64,000 nt of DNA from JAGTJU01 sp038257535 (GTDB lineage Bacteria; Myxococcota_A; Polyangia; Fen-1088). This document shows positions 30,311 through 39,218 of the stretch, piece by piece. The notes beneath the pieces were generated by a model that had not been told where the DNA came from, searched no databases, and saw only the letters and a program-made list of their open reading frames with translations. The translations under genes were made by a program, and so were the position numbers. The stretch's first letter is position 1. Each line of letters begins with the position of its first letter. The stretch spans positions 1 through 64,000 of the forward strand of contig JBBSJE010000005.1 of NCBI GenBank assembly GCA_038257535.1, in the 5' to 3' direction.

Positions 30311-31486
30311 CTATTTGGCCACCGGCAATCGCAGGCGCGCCTGGGTGCCATCGCTGGGCGACGACGCAAGCACCAACTCGGCGCGGTGTTCGGACAAGAT
30401 GCGCTCGGCCACCGCCAGCCCCAAACCCAAACCACCGCGGGCGCGTTTTGTGCTGAAAAAGGGCGTTCGAATCCTCTCGGCGATTTCCGGGGAGATGCCG
30501 GGCCCCTGGTCTCGCACGGTAAGCTCCACACACTGTTCTTCGGGCACATAGCGAGTTGCCAGATCAACCCGTTGTGATCGATCTGTGAGCGCTTCGAGGG
30601 CGTTGAGCAAAACATTGACCACAGCTTGAACCAACCTGGGCGCATCGCCTTCAACAGGCGGCAGATCCGCCGCCAGGCTCTGGCTGAAATGATCTGTGGT
30701 GCGTCTTATGCGTCCTTCAAGCAGTGTCACAGCCGATGCCACCACATCGTTAAGCGCGAGGGCGCGTAGGGGGCCCGGGGCGTCCGTGTTTACGTAAGCC
30801 CGAAGTTCGGAGACGATGTGGCGAATGCGGTCTGCGCCCGAGAGGATTTGTTCAAGCATGCGAGGCGTTTCAATCCGCATTTCTTCGTAGGGCAATCCCG
30901 CCAACGTCAATTCCGGAGGAAGAGGGCGTTGTTCGAGAGCGGCCAACATATCGTGAAACACGCGTTTCAAGAGCGAAGCGTTCAAGGTAATGAAGTGGTT
31001 GGGATTGTTGATCTCATGGATCACCCCCGCAACCAGCGCGCTCAGTGAAATCATTTTGTCTAAACGAACCACCTCTTGCTCGCGCAGCCTTTGTTCTTCA
31101 GCGGCGTTCAAGCGGCTGGTCTCGTCGCTGACGAAAGCCAGAGCTCCCACGAAAGACCCCGCTGGGTCGTAAAGCGGGCTTGCGACCATGCTGGTCCACA
31201 GCGTGTGCCCTTGTTTGTGCATGAGGCGAAACGCGTGGCGTTCGCGAAGACCTGCGCGACGGCGGCTCATGTTGGTTCGCGCCTCGATTTTGGCGGCCTC
31301 GTCCATGAAATCGTACATGGAATGGCCCAACATTTCGGCGCGTTCGTACCCCAACATGTCAGCCATGGCCGCGTTGACAAACGTCGTTATGCTTTCTTGG
31401 TCTATGGTCCAAATGCCCTCCGCCGCGCTTTCAACAATAATCCGGTAAAGATCGCTGGGGAGCGTTTCGGCGTCATTGGCGGTCAT
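30311..31486 (-). CDS. PAS-domain histidine kinase
   Basis: 391 residues, soluble. A PAS domain (about 12-130; EGIWTIDQESITTFVNAAMA, PLYDPAGSFVGALAFVSDET) precedes the dimerisation/phosphoacceptor domain with VAGVIHEINNPNHFI (His about 161) and a HATPase domain with NVLLNALEALTD, DQGPGISPEI and RGGLGLGLAVAERIL. The HEINNP type kinases usually lack their own receiver and pair with an NtrC-like or orphan regulator, which is not in view. Its ATG overlaps the stop of the amidohydrolase-like gene (ATGA), so the two are co-translated. Confidence 0.88.
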   Translation of the reverse strand: MTANDAETLPSDLYRIIVESAAEGIWTIDQESITTFVNAAMADMLGYERAEMLGHSMYDFMDEAAKIEARTNMSRRRAGLRERHAFRLMHKQGHTLWTSMVASPLYDPAGSFVGALAFVSDETSRLNAAEEQRLREQEVVRLDKMISLSALVAGVIHEINNPNHFITLNASLLKRVFHDMLAALEQRPLPPELTLAGLPYEEMRIETPRMLEQILSGADRIRHIVSELRAYVNTDAPGPLRALALNDVVASAVTLLEGRIRRTTDHFSQSLAADLPPVEGDAPRLVQAVVNVLLNALEALTDRSQRVDLATRYVPEEQCVELTVRDQGPGISPEIAERIRTPFFSTKRARGGLGLGLAVAERILSEHRAELVLASSPSDGTQARLRLPVAK

Positions 31487-32310
31487 GGTGAAAACACATC
31501 CAGTTTGCGAAGCAAGTCAGATAGCGCTTGTCGAAGGCGCGCAAAGCCCGGCTCAACTTTTGTGAAAGTGGCTTCGTTCATGTACAGATCGCGGCGCATC
31601 TCGATCTGAATGGCGTGAACGTTGTCCGCGGGGCGGCCATGATGGCTGGTGATGAAGCCGCCTTGATAGGGTTCGTTGAACTTCACGCGAAAACCGTTGT
31701 CGCCAAAATGTTGGTTCACCGCTGCCGACAGTGTGGGGCCGCAGCTGGTTCCCATACGATTGCCAGGAACAATGTCGGCGCGCGCAGCACCGGGATCGCT
31801 GTGCCCTGCGCGCCCTTGCGACGGCATAGAGTGTCCATCGACCAAAATCGCGAAACCAAACTTCGCTTGAGCCCGTTGTAATCCGGTGCGCAGGGCCCCG
31901 TGGTAGGCCGCGTGAATCTGTTGCCGCTGCTGCCATTCCTGCCACGACAACGGTCGCGCCAGGGCGGGCGCCTCGGTGGTGGTGACCTCCCACACAAAGC
32001 CGCGCCCATTGCTGTTGAGGGGGTGCGGATGGGCGGGGACAGCGCGTGCGGAGACATCGTCAGGGTGCCGGTTCAAGTCGCAGACAAAGCGTGACAACTG
32101 GGCGCGCACAAACGCCCCCTGCGGCAGATCCACGTAAAGCTCGTCTACAAAAAGGTCTGCATCTTGGCGCACGTCAAGGCTAGGCGCGAGCGCATCGCCA
32201 AAGGGGCCCGTCGCAATGCCAGCGTGGGGAACGGAGACGACAACCGGCGTGGCCGGCGATTGTGGCAACAAGGCCCAAAAACTGTCCCAAGGCCCCGAGA
32301 TGACATCCAT
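31483..32310 (-). CDS. N-formylglutamate amidohydrolase-like protein
   Basis: 275 residues from the ATG at 32310. Family features: VVVSVPHAGIATGPFGDAL at the start, RQDADLFVDELY, DLNRHPDD, AILVDGHSMPS (metal-binding region), QGGFITSHHGRP and AIQIEMRRDLYMNE. These match the FGase family, zinc-dependent enzymes cleaving N-formyl or related amides. No hut genes are nearby, so a histidine-degradation role is doubtful. Coupling by a four-base overlap to a PAS kinase is unusual for this family and suggests a role connected to signalling or to another amide substrate. Cytoplasmic. Confidence 0.82.
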   Translation of the reverse strand: MDVISGPWDSFWALLPQSPATPVVVSVPHAGIATGPFGDALAPSLDVRQDADLFVDELYVDLPQGAFVRAQLSRFVCDLNRHPDDVSARAVPAHPHPLNSNGRGFVWEVTTTEAPALARPLSWQEWQQRQQIHAAYHGALRTGLQRAQAKFGFAILVDGHSMPSQGRAGHSDPGAARADIVPGNRMGTSCGPTLSAAVNQHFGDNGFRVKFNEPYQGGFITSHHGRPADNVHAIQIEMRRDLYMNEATFTKVEPGFARLRQALSDLLRKLDVFSP

Positions 32311-32335
32311 AGACCCGAATCTAACGCATAAAGCG

Positions 32336-34093
32336 CTACCAGCGCTGCCGAACGCCCAGCGTCGCGGCGGCGCCGCCCAAATTGCCGCGCACCACATCGC
32401 CGGAACCGAGCTTGCCACCTGGAATGTCCGAAAAGCTTGCCCCCACGGCGAGTTGTGTCTGGCCGGTGCCAAAAACCACGTCGACCGACAGCCGCAAGGC
32501 GCCGGTCCAGGCGGCGCCGTTGACCTGGGCGCCGAGGGTGCTGTTTTGCACCCACAAACGGGCGGGTCCAGCCTGAATCCCTAAAAACACGCTGACAGAG
32601 CGAAGCGGACGCACCCGCCACGCCGCCCCCAACAGCAGCGGCATCGCGTGGGCTCGCAGACGTGACAGCCCAGTGTTGGAATCGATGTTGCGCTGATGTG
32701 TGACATAGCCCAGCGAACTTTGCAGAAACAGACCTTGGGGCCATCTGATCCATCGGCCGAGCTGTGCCTGGGCTTCTGCGGTGATGCCGAGTCCCCACCC
32801 GGTGTCAGCGCCGAACAGGGGCCCAACGCGGCCGAGCGCGGCCCAACTGTATTCGGGGCTGGGCGGCACAGGTAGGGCGGGCGCTTGCCGGGCAGTGACC
32901 TCCAAGCTGACTTCATGACGTGCATAAGCATTGCCATCAATGGCTTCAACAACAAGCTTGGCGTCTGCAAGCGCCTGCTTGGGAGCTGGCACCGTGACGC
33001 GAAGGCGCCCCTCGCTGCGGGTGGCATTGGCCACCGGTGCGCCGTTGATGTACAGCCGCGTGTTGGCGGTGCTGGTGGCCTCTCCCCACATGTCCTCCGC
33101 GCGCACAACAAGCGCCAAACGTTGGGTGGAGCCCACGGCCAAAGCCACGCGGTTGGGAATCATCATGAGCCTAGCTGCGGGCCCCGCCAGCAAGGCCACC
33201 TCAGCGTGGGCGGAAACGTCGGTGGTTGCAGGCGACGGTTCTGATGGCGCGGCCCCGGGCGCAGTTTCATAGGCGCGTAGCTGCATGCGGGGATGCGCGC
33301 TGAGCAAAGGCGCCGTTGCCAAAAACCGCGTCCAACCGGGCCCGCCATGCAGAGGGTGCGCGCGCCGACCATTGGCCTGTAAGGCAAAGGCAGTTTGGGG
33401 CGCTGGATTTGCGTGCGCGTCCATACCGAACACCAAGACCTCGGTGGGACGACCGTGCGTGGCGGTCTCAGGCGCCAGCACCAACAAACGCGAAAATGGG
33501 GGCACGCCCAAATCCAAAATTTCCTCCGCCATCTTTCCCACCGCGTTTGTCGTCCGCGCAACCGCCATAGACACCCCCGGAGGCACGACGACGGGCACAC
33601 GCACGTCGCCCGTGGCACTGGCGCGCTTGGGGCCGAAAACGCGACCCGCCACCGTGAGCGTGACTTCTGCGCGCGGATCCGTTTGGAAAGCGGGGGAGGC
33701 CACGGCAGGCAGGGGGACAAACAGTGCCCCTGCCACATCAATGTCCGCACTTCGCATTTGGGCCGCGACGATCAAGCCTTGGGGCGCGCGCCGTGTGGGC
33801 AACACCAAGCGTCCACTCCAAGCCGCGGGGCCGCTTGGCGTAAGATCTTGAACTTCACCCGCGCTGGTGAGCATGCGCAGTGATGCCCACGCGCTGGGCG
33901 GCAAGGGTCCGATTGATGATGTGACGGTAACGCTGACTTCCTGGTTGACGCCAAGTACGGGATCAGGCGGTGTGATCGACAGTTGCAGTCCCAGGTCTAT
34001 CGGCGTAGTGCGGGCGGCTGCCTGCTGATCTCGGACGCTTTCGGCAGCGCCCGCGGCAAGCAAAGCAGCGAAGGCGAGAGTGGCCGCCATCAT
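32336..34093 (-). CDS. secreted protein with Ig-like repeats and C-terminal outer-membrane barrel
   Basis: 585 residues from ATG 34093 with a signal peptide (MMAATLAFAALLAAGAAES). The middle (about 30-400) consists of beta-sandwich-like segments rich in Val, Pro and Thr (LQLSITPPDPVLGVNQEVSV, RVALAVGSTQRLALVVRAED, and an invasin-like NTRLYINGAPVA). The last about 180 residues are amphipathic strands typical of an eight- to ten-stranded barrel (WGLGITAEAQAQLGRW, LFLQSSLGYVTHQ, VSVFLGIQAGPARL, ending GVRQRW, an aromatic C-terminus). It probably sits in the outer membrane with Ig domains in the periplasm. It overlaps the FecR gene by four bases. Confidence 0.72.
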   Translation of the reverse strand: MMAATLAFAALLAAGAAESVRDQQAAARTTPIDLGLQLSITPPDPVLGVNQEVSVTVTSSIGPLPPSAWASLRMLTSAGEVQDLTPSGPAAWSGRLVLPTRRAPQGLIVAAQMRSADIDVAGALFVPLPAVASPAFQTDPRAEVTLTVAGRVFGPKRASATGDVRVPVVVPPGVSMAVARTTNAVGKMAEEILDLGVPPFSRLLVLAPETATHGRPTEVLVFGMDAHANPAPQTAFALQANGRRAHPLHGGPGWTRFLATAPLLSAHPRMQLRAYETAPGAAPSEPSPATTDVSAHAEVALLAGPAARLMMIPNRVALAVGSTQRLALVVRAEDMWGEATSTANTRLYINGAPVANATRSEGRLRVTVPAPKQALADAKLVVEAIDGNAYARHEVSLEVTARQAPALPVPPSPEYSWAALGRVGPLFGADTGWGLGITAEAQAQLGRWIRWPQGLFLQSSLGYVTHQRNIDSNTGLSRLRAHAMPLLLGAAWRVRPLRSVSVFLGIQAGPARLWVQNSTLGAQVNGAAWTGALRLSVDVVFGTGQTQLAVGASFSDIPGGKLGSGDVVRGNLGGAAATLGVRQRW

Positions 34094-35043
34094 GGCGCCC
34101 AAAGTTCCTCCTTTTTTACCTCCAAAGCTGGCGCGGAGGCTTCACGCTTCACCGTGCCTGTCACAGCCTTGTGCCGCCCTTGGATGTCCTGCTCTCGCAC
34201 GTGCACGGCGTTGGCGCCGAGCTTCAGGGGGATTTCGGCCGAAAACGTGCCATCGGCGTTCACCTCAACTTTGCGACCATTGATCACCACCTGTGACGAG
34301 GGCCTGGCGGTCCCTTGAATTTTCGCCGTGTCTTTTGTGGGCGGGGTTTCGGGCCAAATGACGGAGAGCAAGAGATCGTCTGGGAATTCTCGCGGCGGGC
34401 TGGGCGGCCGTCCCGGCGCCGCAACGCTTTCGGTTCCCGGCTCAATCGTGACGGCTTGTCCTTGGGCCTTGAAGTGCACCTGACCTTCGGACACCGCCAC
34501 CGCCACTTGGCCTGAAGGAGCGCGCGCCACCACCCAGCGCGATGGGCCCACGTTGACCGACTCCGTGGCGTCGGCGGCAATCGCAAGCGTTTCTTCGTTG
34601 CCCTCTACGGAGGCTGACACGTTGCCGTCGCCAGACAAGACGGAGAATTTTGCCGTCTGTTCTGCGAGCGCCTCCACGCGGATTTCAAGATTCTGAAGCA
34701 CCTCGATTTCGGTGCCTCCGCGGCGCACCAAAACCCGCGCCTGCGCAGCGGTGCGAATGATGTCCTGCAAGGACAAAAAGTCTCCTGGCTGTAAGGCGTA
34801 AGTGCGGCCATCTTGAACGCATTCCACAACGCCTTGCACGCCGGTCACGCGGAAGCGTCCGGGATCGGCTTTCGGAAACAACGCGCGGCTCACCCGTGCC
34901 GGGCCTGGCACGCGTGGGGTGGACTTGGTCTCGAACAGCTTGCGAGATCCGATGCCTGCCAAAATGAGAACTGCGGCCATGGCCACGGCGGCACCAAGAG
35001 CCAAAACAACGGAACGCAGCCGTGGACGCGCCATGGAGGCCAT
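34090..35043 (-). CDS. membrane-anchored FecR-domain protein with C-terminal beta-sandwich
   Basis: 317 residues. One membrane segment (SVVLALGAAVAMAAVLILAGI) is followed by a periplasmic FecR domain (about 65-150; GVVECVQDGRTYALQPGDFL, IIRTAAQARVLVRRGG) and a second FecR-like stretch to about 215. A glucodextranase B-like sandwich near 245-300 has GTARPSSQVVINGRKVEVNA and GTFSAEIPLKLGANAV. There is no sigma-factor-binding cytoplasmic domain, so it is not an anti-sigma factor; such proteins usually bind peptidoglycan or envelope partners. Its ATG immediately follows the stop of the histidine kinase, and its end overlaps the barrel gene, indicating co-translation. Confidence 0.8.
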   Translation of the reverse strand: MASMARPRLRSVVLALGAAVAMAAVLILAGIGSRKLFETKSTPRVPGPARVSRALFPKADPGRFRVTGVQGVVECVQDGRTYALQPGDFLSLQDIIRTAAQARVLVRRGGTEIEVLQNLEIRVEALAEQTAKFSVLSGDGNVSASVEGNEETLAIAADATESVNVGPSRWVVARAPSGQVAVAVSEGQVHFKAQGQAVTIEPGTESVAAPGRPPSPPREFPDDLLLSVIWPETPPTKDTAKIQGTARPSSQVVINGRKVEVNADGTFSAEIPLKLGANAVHVREQDIQGRHKAVTGTVKREASAPALEVKKEELWAP

Positions 35044-36957
35044 CTACGAAAGGGGCGCGGGCCCCGCATCGATCGGGAAGGTTAGAAAAAAGCTCGTGCC
35101 GTGACCAACCTGGCTTTCAGCTCGAATTTGCCCACCATGATCCTCCACAATTTTGTGAACCACCGCCAAGCCCATTCCGGTTTCATCCCATTTTTGTTTT
35201 GTGGTGAAGAAAGGATCAAAGATGCGAGACAAATTTTCAGGTTTGATGCCGCGCCCCGTGTCGGTGATGCGCAGTTGCAACAACTTGTGCCCTGGCATTG
35301 AGGTCTCAAGCGTAAGCACACCTCCTGCCGGTTCCATGGCGGCGCGCGCGTTTTTGATGATGTGTATGATCGCGGCCTGCAGCTGAAACCCGCTGCCGCG
35401 AATGGGGGCGCTGGGGCTAACAATGCGTTTGTCGATGCGGATGCCAACGTCAAGCAGCGAAGACGGGCCACACAGTTCAAGCGCGTCGTCCACCACGCGC
35501 GACAGATCCACGTTACGATAATCTTCTCCAGCTTGACGTTGCGACAAGCGCAGCAAGTTTGAGACGATGTGGCGAATGCGCAGCGCTTGGTCTTCAATGT
35601 CTTGGGCCATGGGACGCCAAGGGTGATCTTCGGGCATGTCGCTGAGCATCAGCTGCGCCAAGCCCAGAACCCCTGATAGCGGGTTGTTGATCTCGTGAGC
35701 AACCCCTGAACCCAAAACGCCGATGGCGGCCAAGGCGCGCGACCTTAGCAACATGTCTTGCGCCTGCTGTAGCTGTTGGGTTTTGTCGTCAACGCGCTCC
35801 TCGAGTTTGCGGTTCCAGTTTTTGATTTCACGCGTTTGGCGCAGAATTTCGGCGCGTGCGGCGTCAAGCGAGGTTGTCATGGCATTGAAGGCTTTGGCCA
35901 AATCGCCCAATTCGTCGCGCGCCCGAACTTGCAACTGGGTGTCAAGCTTGCCTTGCGACACGCTTCGTGCCGCTTGCGCCAGATCTGCAATTCTGCGCGA
36001 CAAAATGCGCCCCAAACCTGCGGCCACCAGCGCCGCCAGAAGGCCCGAGATCGACACCCAGTAAACGGTGGCGAATCCCATGCGCGCCACGGGTTCAAGC
36101 GCTTGCTTGAGCGGCCGCTCACTGGTGATGCCCAAATGAAACGGGTGCGCCGGCGCAAACGCGCCTACCACGCGGTGTCCTTGCTCGGCACGAAACTCCG
36201 CCACGAAAGGCTGATCGGGTAACGTACCCGGCAAGCTGTTGGGCAGAGTTTTCGGGCGCAAAGCCACGCCCACCTCTTGCGACGATGTGGCCACCACGCG
36301 GCAGGCCCGGTCGAGCAACACCAAAGTTCGATCTTGCGCTTCCATCTCGCGCAGATAGCGTGCCAAAGGCCGCAGCGACACTTGTGCCAGAATTACGCGA
36401 GAGGGTTCATCAGGAACGGGATCGTAGCGAAGCGCCACGATCATCTGGGGCAGCTTTTGCGGACCAGCCAAAAACACTTCGCTTGTGGCAATGTCTTTGG
36501 CCAGAGCTTCGGCGATGGGGGCGCGCTTGGGCATCTCGGCAGCGTCGTCGGCCGTCATCGGATCGTGGGTTCCCAGCGCGGCGTTGTCACGCGGTCGTTC
36601 TTGGAATGCGGGCGGCGCAATCGCCGCGCCGCTTTGGGAGTAAACCCCCACGATGCTGAACACTTCTTTTTGGTGATAAATGAATTGCAGGAACTTTTGC
36701 AGCCGCTCGGCAGAGGGCACTTCGGTTCCACGTTGCGTGAGATCGAGCACGCGCGCCTGAATGCGCAACATTTCCACGATCGACGCCATTTCGCCCGCCA
36801 CATAGTCGGCCACTTGAATGGCCACGGTTTGTTCTTGCGCTTCAATGGCGTCACGAATCGCCGCTTGGCCAATGCGGCCCGCGAAGTATCCGGCGATGGC
36901 CATGGGGATCGCACACACGGCCACCGCGGTGATCACAAACTTGGCGCGCAATTTCAT
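35044..36957 (-). CDS. membrane sensor histidine kinase with Cache-like sensor and HAMP
   Basis: 637 residues. The N-terminal membrane helix (FVITAVAVCAIPMAIAGYFA), a large periplasmic double-Cache-like sensor (about 30-285), a second membrane helix (VYWVSISGLLAALVAAGLG) and HAMP (about 310-365; ILSRRIADLAQAARSVSQGK) are followed by a coiled coil. HisKA has GSGVAHEINNPLSGVLGLAQ (His about 420) and HATPase has IHIIKNARAAMEPAG, DTGRGIKPENL and GMGLAVVHKIVEDHGG. It lacks a receiver. It lies between an IPT lipoprotein gene (ATGA overlap) and a FecR gene (adjacent stop/start), so its stimulus may be an envelope state read with those proteins. Confidence 0.9.
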   Translation of the reverse strand: MKLRAKFVITAVAVCAIPMAIAGYFAGRIGQAAIRDAIEAQEQTVAIQVADYVAGEMASIVEMLRIQARVLDLTQRGTEVPSAERLQKFLQFIYHQKEVFSIVGVYSQSGAAIAPPAFQERPRDNAALGTHDPMTADDAAEMPKRAPIAEALAKDIATSEVFLAGPQKLPQMIVALRYDPVPDEPSRVILAQVSLRPLARYLREMEAQDRTLVLLDRACRVVATSSQEVGVALRPKTLPNSLPGTLPDQPFVAEFRAEQGHRVVGAFAPAHPFHLGITSERPLKQALEPVARMGFATVYWVSISGLLAALVAAGLGRILSRRIADLAQAARSVSQGKLDTQLQVRARDELGDLAKAFNAMTTSLDAARAEILRQTREIKNWNRKLEERVDDKTQQLQQAQDMLLRSRALAAIGVLGSGVAHEINNPLSGVLGLAQLMLSDMPEDHPWRPMAQDIEDQALRIRHIVSNLLRLSQRQAGEDYRNVDLSRVVDDALELCGPSSLLDVGIRIDKRIVSPSAPIRGSGFQLQAAIIHIIKNARAAMEPAGGVLTLETSMPGHKLLQLRITDTGRGIKPENLSRIFDPFFTTKQKWDETGMGLAVVHKIVEDHGGQIRAESQVGHGTSFFLTFPIDAGPAPLS

Positions 36958-38318
36958 GGCGTCACCGCCGGCGGGGAGGCGCTAATCCACCGAAACACGC
37001 CGGCCCATCGTGTTCGCCCCAACAAAGGATCGATGGCCCAGACAAAGGCAGCCCCGACGCCCGGAGGCGCCAACCCGCGAATCTCTGCGGGGTTGACCCA
37101 ATCGGGGTTGAGCAATGGCGAGGCGCTCGTGGGCCGATCGCCGAACACGATGATGGTGTCGCGGTTGAACGAGACGCCACGAACGGAGATGGGGACGCGT
37201 CCGGCCGCAGGTGCGGTTTCGGGAATCACGGCTGTTATCAAGGGCTCTGCCAAATAAGTGAAGCCGCGCCGTTCGCCCAAATTTGCGCCCCCCGTGAAGC
37301 TCTGCAATTCAACAGAAGCGAGGCCGGGCGGGCCTGCAGGCGTGCGCCCCGCGATGGTTTGGGCGTCTATCCAGCGTCCACCGTTGGGGGCCAGCAACTG
37401 CCCTCCGATCAGAATCTGGGTGCTGGGGTCAAAGTGGCTGCCTTGTACAATAAAGTCGGTTCCACCGGCGCTGCTCCCCAGCTGGGGCGTAATGGCCGAA
37501 ATCATTGGATTGGGTTTCAGCTCGAACTCGAGGATTTGGGAGGTGGCATTGGCCACCCGGGCGCCATCGAGGGCCGTGAGGGTGATCTGAAAAACATCCT
37601 TCGCCAGCGCTTCGCGGGGAACCATGGCAGCAAATGCGCAGGTGGTGGCGGTCGGCTGCGGGGCCACCTCACAGCGACCGTCCACAAGCAGCTGTTCGCG
37701 CCACTTTATTTTGTACTGCATTGCAACCAGTCGGCCGGGCGCTTGGTCTTCGGCGCTGAAAACAACGGGCAGAAGCACGCCGGGCGCCAGTGGCCGCGCC
37801 GTTGCTGGCTCTTTTACGACCAATCTGGGCGGCACGGCGTCGGGGCCCAACGAAATGAACCCTGGGGTCAGTTGAGATTGTTGACCGCGTGGATCCTGAA
37901 CGGTCACGCCCACGGCGCCTGAAAACCCAGCTACGTCGGTGGGCGGCAGATCCGCTTCGAGCAGCTGCGGCGATCGCCACACAACGTTTGTCAGCTGCAC
38001 CGAGCTGGCGGGCGCTTGCAAGAAGGCCTCAAAGCCTTGTGCCGACGTCAAGCGCAGTCCTTGTTCCAGATCCAGCGTAACTCTGGGAATGAAGTTGGCT
38101 CCCTGCAATTGCACACGCGTGGGCTGGTCGTTATAGGCGGCGGGCGGCTGCACGCTTAGCAATTGAGGCTCGGGATTGCTGGCCTCGCAGGCACCCATCA
38201 AGAAGCTGGCGGTGATCCAAAACCTTGCGGTTTGCCGTTTGCGCCGGCGCGGGAAACGCCAGCTGGCCGCTGTGCCGCCTTCGAGGTGGCGGCCGTGTAT
38301 GGAACCGGGGCTGCCCAT
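36954..38318 (-). CDS. IPT/TIG-domain lipoprotein
   Basis: 454 residues with a basic N-region (RRRKRQTARF), a short hydrophobic segment and a lipobox LMGAC. At least three IPT/TIG-like beta-sandwiches are visible: PQLLSVQPPAAYNDQPTRVQ (about 52), PMISAITPQLGSSAGGTDFI (about 275) and PLITAVIPETAPAAGRVPIS (about 365). In the middle, VVFSAEDQAPGRLVAMQYKI resembles a cadherin-like segment. It is probably a periplasmic or surface lipoprotein with structural or binding function. The N-terminus before the basic region is long, so a downstream start is possible. It overlaps the kinase gene by four bases and lies 56 bases downstream of the flavin reductase gene. Confidence 0.72.
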   Translation of the reverse strand: MGSPGSIHGRHLEGGTAASWRFPRRRKRQTARFWITASFLMGACEASNPEPQLLSVQPPAAYNDQPTRVQLQGANFIPRVTLDLEQGLRLTSAQGFEAFLQAPASSVQLTNVVWRSPQLLEADLPPTDVAGFSGAVGVTVQDPRGQQSQLTPGFISLGPDAVPPRLVVKEPATARPLAPGVLLPVVFSAEDQAPGRLVAMQYKIKWREQLLVDGRCEVAPQPTATTCAFAAMVPREALAKDVFQITLTALDGARVANATSQILEFELKPNPMISAITPQLGSSAGGTDFIVQGSHFDPSTQILIGGQLLAPNGGRWIDAQTIAGRTPAGPPGLASVELQSFTGGANLGERRGFTYLAEPLITAVIPETAPAAGRVPISVRGVSFNRDTIIVFGDRPTSASPLLNPDWVNPAEIRGLAPPGVGAAFVWAIDPLLGRTRWAGVFRWISASPPAVTP

Positions 38319-38374
38319 TGGCGTTCGATTGTATCCTGGATGCAGCGTGGGCGGGCGCTTCGTGATGCCACCGG

Positions 38375-39091
38375 TCAGTCGAAAAACGCTTCGGTGCGGA
38401 TGTGTTTTTTGCGGTTGATTCCGGCGTCGATGAGACGCTGCTTCAGTTCGCGAATCATGGCGCCATTGCCTACGACGTAGAAGGTGGGGTTGTGTAGGTT
38501 GGGAAGCTGGGCCATGACGGGGTCATTGATGCGTCCCCGGTGCTGCTGCCAAGTGGCCTCAGGCTGCGACAGATAGATGCGCAGGTCGGTGTGAGCCGCC
38601 TTGCAGAGGGCGAGCAGCTCCGCTTCCAAAAACAGATCCCTTTCGCTGCGCAGGCCCCAGAAAAGATAGCGTTGGCCGCCCTGGGACCTGTGGGCCAGCT
38701 CATCCAGCATGGGCAGAATCGGCGCAAGACCTGTGCCTGTGGCGGCGAACACCACATCGCCTTCATGATGGGCGTCCAGCACAAAAAATCCGTGCGGCCC
38801 CGTCATGTCCACGTGCTGCCCGGGCGTAAGGCTGCCGAAAAAGTTGTGAGCGGCGCCATCGGGAAGCAACTTGATCAGCAAACGCAGCTCATGGCCGTTG
38901 CGAGACGACGATGCCAGCGAATAACTGCGCCGGATGGGCTGGGCGTGGGCGTCCAGCCCAATCGCAAAGGTGACAAATTGCCCGGGCAAGAAGCTTAACG
39001 TGGTCGGCGCTTCCAGCACGAAGCGCAGGTCAGTGACATCGGAGGAGATCAGTGTGGAGGAGGCGAGGCGGGCGCGTAGGGGGCCTGACAT
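38375..39091 (-). CDS. ferredoxin/flavodoxin-NADP+ reductase family protein
   Basis: 238 residues from ATG 39091, the start that fits the FNR fold; the frame is open upstream but reads as non-protein across the divergent lipoprotein promoter. The FAD-binding RRSYSLASSS lies at about 55-64, GPHGFFVLD at about 100, the NAD(P)-binding VVFAATGTGLAPILPMLDEL at about 112 and the C-terminal VVGNGAMIRELKQRL. It transfers electrons between NAD(P)H and an iron-sulfur or flavin partner in the cytoplasm. No ferredoxin gene is adjacent. It is the first gene of the minus-strand series ending near 30.3 kb. Confidence 0.88.
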   Translation of the reverse strand: MSGPLRARLASSTLISSDVTDLRFVLEAPTTLSFLPGQFVTFAIGLDAHAQPIRRSYSLASSSRNGHELRLLIKLLPDGAAHNFFGSLTPGQHVDMTGPHGFFVLDAHHEGDVVFAATGTGLAPILPMLDELAHRSQGGQRYLFWGLRSERDLFLEAELLALCKAAHTDLRIYLSQPEATWQQHRGRINDPVMAQLPNLHNPTFYVVGNGAMIRELKQRLIDAGINRKKHIRTEAFFD

Positions 39092-39218
39092 GGGAGCAAC
39101 TTTTATAGCAGGCGGGGCGCCAGGATTGCGTGGCCAAGCCGGCATCGCCCCCAAGATGATCTTTTGACACCGCGGCGCCGGGACTGACAAAGCCTCGGGC
39201 TTGCTGTAGTTTGCCAGC

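Noticed and set aside
34090..35043. FecR anti-sigma factor
   Set aside because: No N-terminal sigma-binding domain and no sigma-factor gene nearby; the FecR domain is periplasmic.
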